Shown here piece by piece: positions 4,637 to 6,059 of a stretch of 6,059 nucleotides of DNA (within the stretch, counting starts at the first letter, position 1; every line of letters starts with the position of its first letter). The notes under the pieces were generated by a model. That model was not told the origin of the DNA, ran no database searches, and was given only the letters and a program-made list of their open reading frames with translations. Made by a program: the position numbers and the translations under genes. Origin of the DNA: Clostridia bacterium (GTDB lineage Bacteria; Bacillota; Clostridia; DUPQ01); contig JAQVAJ010000057.1 of the NCBI GenBank assembly GCA_028690885.1, positions 1,755-7,813 of the forward strand, written 5' to 3'.

Positions 4637-5889
4637 TCACTATTGCTGTTATCGGTTTGGGCAACAGAGGAAGCGGATATATGAGATGGACAAGGCTATT
4701 TAATGGAAATAAAGCCAGAATAACCGCATTATGTGATTCTGATGAATACCGGCTGAACTCATATGGGGATAAATACAAGATAGATAAAGACAAAAGATAC
4801 CTTGATGAACATAAATTTTTCAAAGCCGGTAAACTTGCAGATGCGATATATATCTGTACAATGGACAAAGACCATTTTCGACATGCTATGGCTGCAATTG
4901 AATGCGGATATCATATAATGCTTGAAAAACCTGTATCAACAAATATACCTGAATGTGAGATGATTAGAGACAAGGCCAAAGAAAAGGGACTTCATGTAGT
5001 TGTATGCCATGTTATGCGGTATTCCCCATTCTTTAAGAAGATGAATCAAATAGTGAAAAGTGAAAAATACGGTAAAATTATTTCAATTGAACACACTGAG
5101 AACATCGGATATTTTCATTTTGCGCACAGTTACGTAAGAGGAAACTGGAGAGACTCAGAAACTACTACACCTATGCTTATGGCAAAATGTTGTCATGATT
5201 TTGATCTTATACACTGGCTGATGGGTGACGGATGCCAGTCTATTTCATCATATGGAAGTCTTTCATATTTCAAAAAAGATAATGCACCGAAGGATAGTGC
5301 AAAAATATGTTTAGAATGTCCAAGGCATGTTAAAAGCAAATGTCCATATGATGCTGAAAAACTATATATAACTGCACCTATATGGAGGTTTACTTTTCTT
5401 AAGTTTCTTGGAAATGTAATAACTGGTAAGCCAAAATATAACAGAAAAGATAAATATGAGTCATTAAGGACCGGTTTATATGGAAGATGTGTATACAGAT
5501 GCGATAACAATGCATGTGATCATCAGGTAGTAACAATGGATTATAAAAATGACAGATATGTCAATCTCAATGTTACTGCTTTTTCAAGGCTTAATTACAG
5601 ACGGACCAGTATTCATATGGAAAAAGCGGATATTTTATGTGATGAGTCAAAGGGCCGTTTTATTATCAATGAATTCGGAAAAAGTAAGAAAGTAGTAAGA
5701 GCAGGTGTAATACACTTTGTACACATATCCGGAGACATTGCCATTGTTAAAAACTTCATTAAATTGCTTAATAACGAACCAATCAAAAAAGATGATCTGA
5801 CGTTCATAGATACTACAATTGTGAGCCACAGGAATGTAATGCTGGCAGAACAATCCAGAAAAGAAGGCGGAAAACTTATATATCTGTAA
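4633..5889 (+). CDS. Gfo/Idh/MocA-family NAD(P)-dependent oxidoreductase with Cys-rich insert
   Basis: 418 residues, longer than the usual 330-370. A Rossmann domain begins at residue 2 with GLGNRG (8-13), then the acidic end of strand 2 (ALCDSD, 32-37), and E98-K99-P100, where Lys99 is the catalytic lysine of the family. The second domain has KCCHDFDLIHWLMG (185-198) with the conserved Asp/His pair. Two Cys groups are inserted after it: C226-x-x-C229-x7-C237-P-Y and C286-x3-C290-x4-C295-D-H297, plausible ligands for a structural metal. Such Cys-rich members are widespread in Firmicutes and Bacteroidetes; the family oxidises or reduces sugars, inositols and related compounds with NAD(P), but the substrate here is unknown. 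Ribosome binding site GGGAGG (4620-4625) lies inside the ArsC-like gene, 7 nt before ATG, and the two genes overlap by 4 nt, so they are an operon. Confidence 0.92.
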   Translation: MITIAVIGLGNRGSGYMRWTRLFNGNKARITALCDSDEYRLNSYGDKYKIDKDKRYLDEHKFFKAGKLADAIYICTMDKDHFRHAMAAIECGYHIMLEKPVSTNIPECEMIRDKAKEKGLHVVVCHVMRYSPFFKKMNQIVKSEKYGKIISIEHTENIGYFHFAHSYVRGNWRDSETTTPMLMAKCCHDFDLIHWLMGDGCQSISSYGSLSYFKKDNAPKDSAKICLECPRHVKSKCPYDAEKLYITAPIWRFTFLKFLGNVITGKPKYNRKDKYESLRTGLYGRCVYRCDNNACDHQVVTMDYKNDRYVNLNVTAFSRLNYRRTSIHMEKADILCDESKGRFIINEFGKSKKVVRAGVIHFVHISGDIAIVKNFIKLLNNEPIKKDDLTFIDTTIVSHRNVMLAEQSRKEGGKLIYL

Positions 5890-5905
5890 AATTGACAAAT
5901 ATGTA

Positions 5906-5914
5906 TGGTAAAAT
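5906..5914 (+). promoter_or_regulatory. Candidate extended -10 promoter of the HyuA-like gene
   Basis: TGGTAAAAT, identical to the element at 4226-4234. A perfect -35 hexamer TTGACA lies at 5892-5897, but only 11 bp separate the two, too close to act together, and no good -10 is found 16-18 bp after TTGACA. The extended -10 is the better guess. Its transcript would have a leader of about 35 nt. Confidence 0.4.
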
Positions 5915-5955
5915 CATTCAAAGTTATGTAGAATGTTACCGTTTGGAGGTGTTTT

Positions 5956-6059
5956 ATGGCACTAGGAATCGGTATTGATACTGGCGGTACATACACAGAC
6001 GCAGTAATATATGATTTTTCGAGCGAAAGCGTTGTTTGTTCTTCAAAAGCTCGAACAAC
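5956..6059 (+). CDS. Hydantoinase/oxoprolinase (HyuA-like) family protein, N-terminal fragment
   Basis: The first 34 complete codons of a gene cut by the window edge. The protein begins MALGIGIDTGGTYTDAVIYD, the glycine-rich phosphate-binding strand-turn of the ASKHA ATPase fold, in the I-D-x-G-G-T-x-T-D-A form typical of the hydantoinase A/oxoprolinase N-terminal domain. Relatives open hydantoins or 5-oxoproline with ATP, or act as acetone carboxylase-like subunits; many clostridial members have no assigned substrate. The start is firm: GGAGGTG (5945-5951) lies 4 nt before ATG. It is 66 bp downstream of the oxidoreductase with its own likely promoter. A BadF-type or ROK-type ASKHA protein is a less likely reading given the T-Y-T-D-A motif. 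Confidence 0.85.
   Translation, partial: MALGIGIDTGGTYTDAVIYDFSSESVVCSSKART

Noticed and set aside
4584..4868. 94-codon minus-strand open frame
   Set aside because: Antisense to the start of the Gfo/Idh/MocA gene, whose Rossmann motif is unambiguous; composition looks like a mirrored coding strand.
5193..5510. 105-codon minus-strand open frame
   Set aside because: Antisense to the Cys-rich region of the oxidoreductase; no family resemblance.
5892..5897. Perfect TTGACA as a -35 for the HyuA-like gene
   Set aside because: No -10-like hexamer occurs 16-18 bp downstream, and the TAAAAT at 5909-5914 is only 11 bp away, so the pair cannot form a standard promoter.
5613..5996. Overlapping minus-strand open frames of 83 and 127 codons
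   Set aside because: They cover the oxidoreductase end and the promoter and start of the HyuA-like gene, both supported on the plus strand.
6018..6055. 7-bp inverted repeat TTCGAGC/GCTCGAA with a 24-nt loop, plus GTTGTT/AACAAC nearby
   Set aside because: It lies within the HyuA-like coding sequence near the window edge, the loop is long, and no T-run follows, so it is neither a terminator nor a clear riboswitch part.

Overview
The window looks like a piece of an AT-rich Clostridia (Firmicutes) chromosome, most likely Lachnospiraceae or a close relative. The reasons are strong A/T bias in third positions and spacers, classic AGGAGG-type ribosome binding sites, and several protein types common in that group (DUF951, rubredoxin, a Cys-rich Gfo/Idh/MocA oxidoreductase, a HyuA-like start beginning GIDTGGTYTDA). 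The taxonomic call is inference. There is no tRNA, rRNA, CRISPR array, insertion sequence or phage gene, and I see no convincing intrinsic terminator.

Layout. (1) 1-737, plus strand: the end of a YjbQ-type gene followed 2 nt later by an uncharacterised lipoprotein. (2) 738-1157, plus strand: an extended -10 promoter, then a 53-residue rubredoxin whose stop overlaps the start of a DUF951 protein (ATGA). (3) 1154-1534, minus strand: an XRE-type regulator starting at GTG, convergent with DUF951 and sharing its TTAA stop tetranucleotide. (4) 1535-1762: a 228-bp AT-rich divergent regulatory region with a near-consensus promoter for the regulator and a perfect 10-bp inverted repeat. (5) 1763-3524, plus strand: a polyprenyl-phosphate-type GT2 glycosyltransferase overlapping by 8 nt a PHP phosphatase of the HisJ type. 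(6) 3521-4144, minus strand: a multi-pass membrane protein with the layout of a PAP2-superfamily phosphatase but with each expected catalytic residue replaced; it also meets its convergent neighbour at a shared TTAA. (7) 4145-4285: a second divergent promoter region. (8) 4286-5889, plus strand: a single-cysteine ArsC/Spx-like thioredoxin-fold protein coupled by ATGA to a Gfo/Idh/MocA oxidoreductase carrying two cysteine clusters. (9) 5956 to the end: the start of a hydantoinase/oxoprolinase-family protein, cut by the window edge.

How the genes may work together. Most neighbours look like small housekeeping transcription units packed tightly together rather than one pathway. Two pairs are tight enough to suggest joint function: rubredoxin with DUF951 (two small Cys-rich proteins) and GT2 with the PHP phosphatase. 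The GT2 protein (predicted lipid-linked sugar donor synthesis) next to a PAP2-like membrane protein could reflect an envelope-lipid theme, but they are on opposite strands, so this is only a hypothesis. The most unusual item is the apparently catalytically dead PAP2 homologue.
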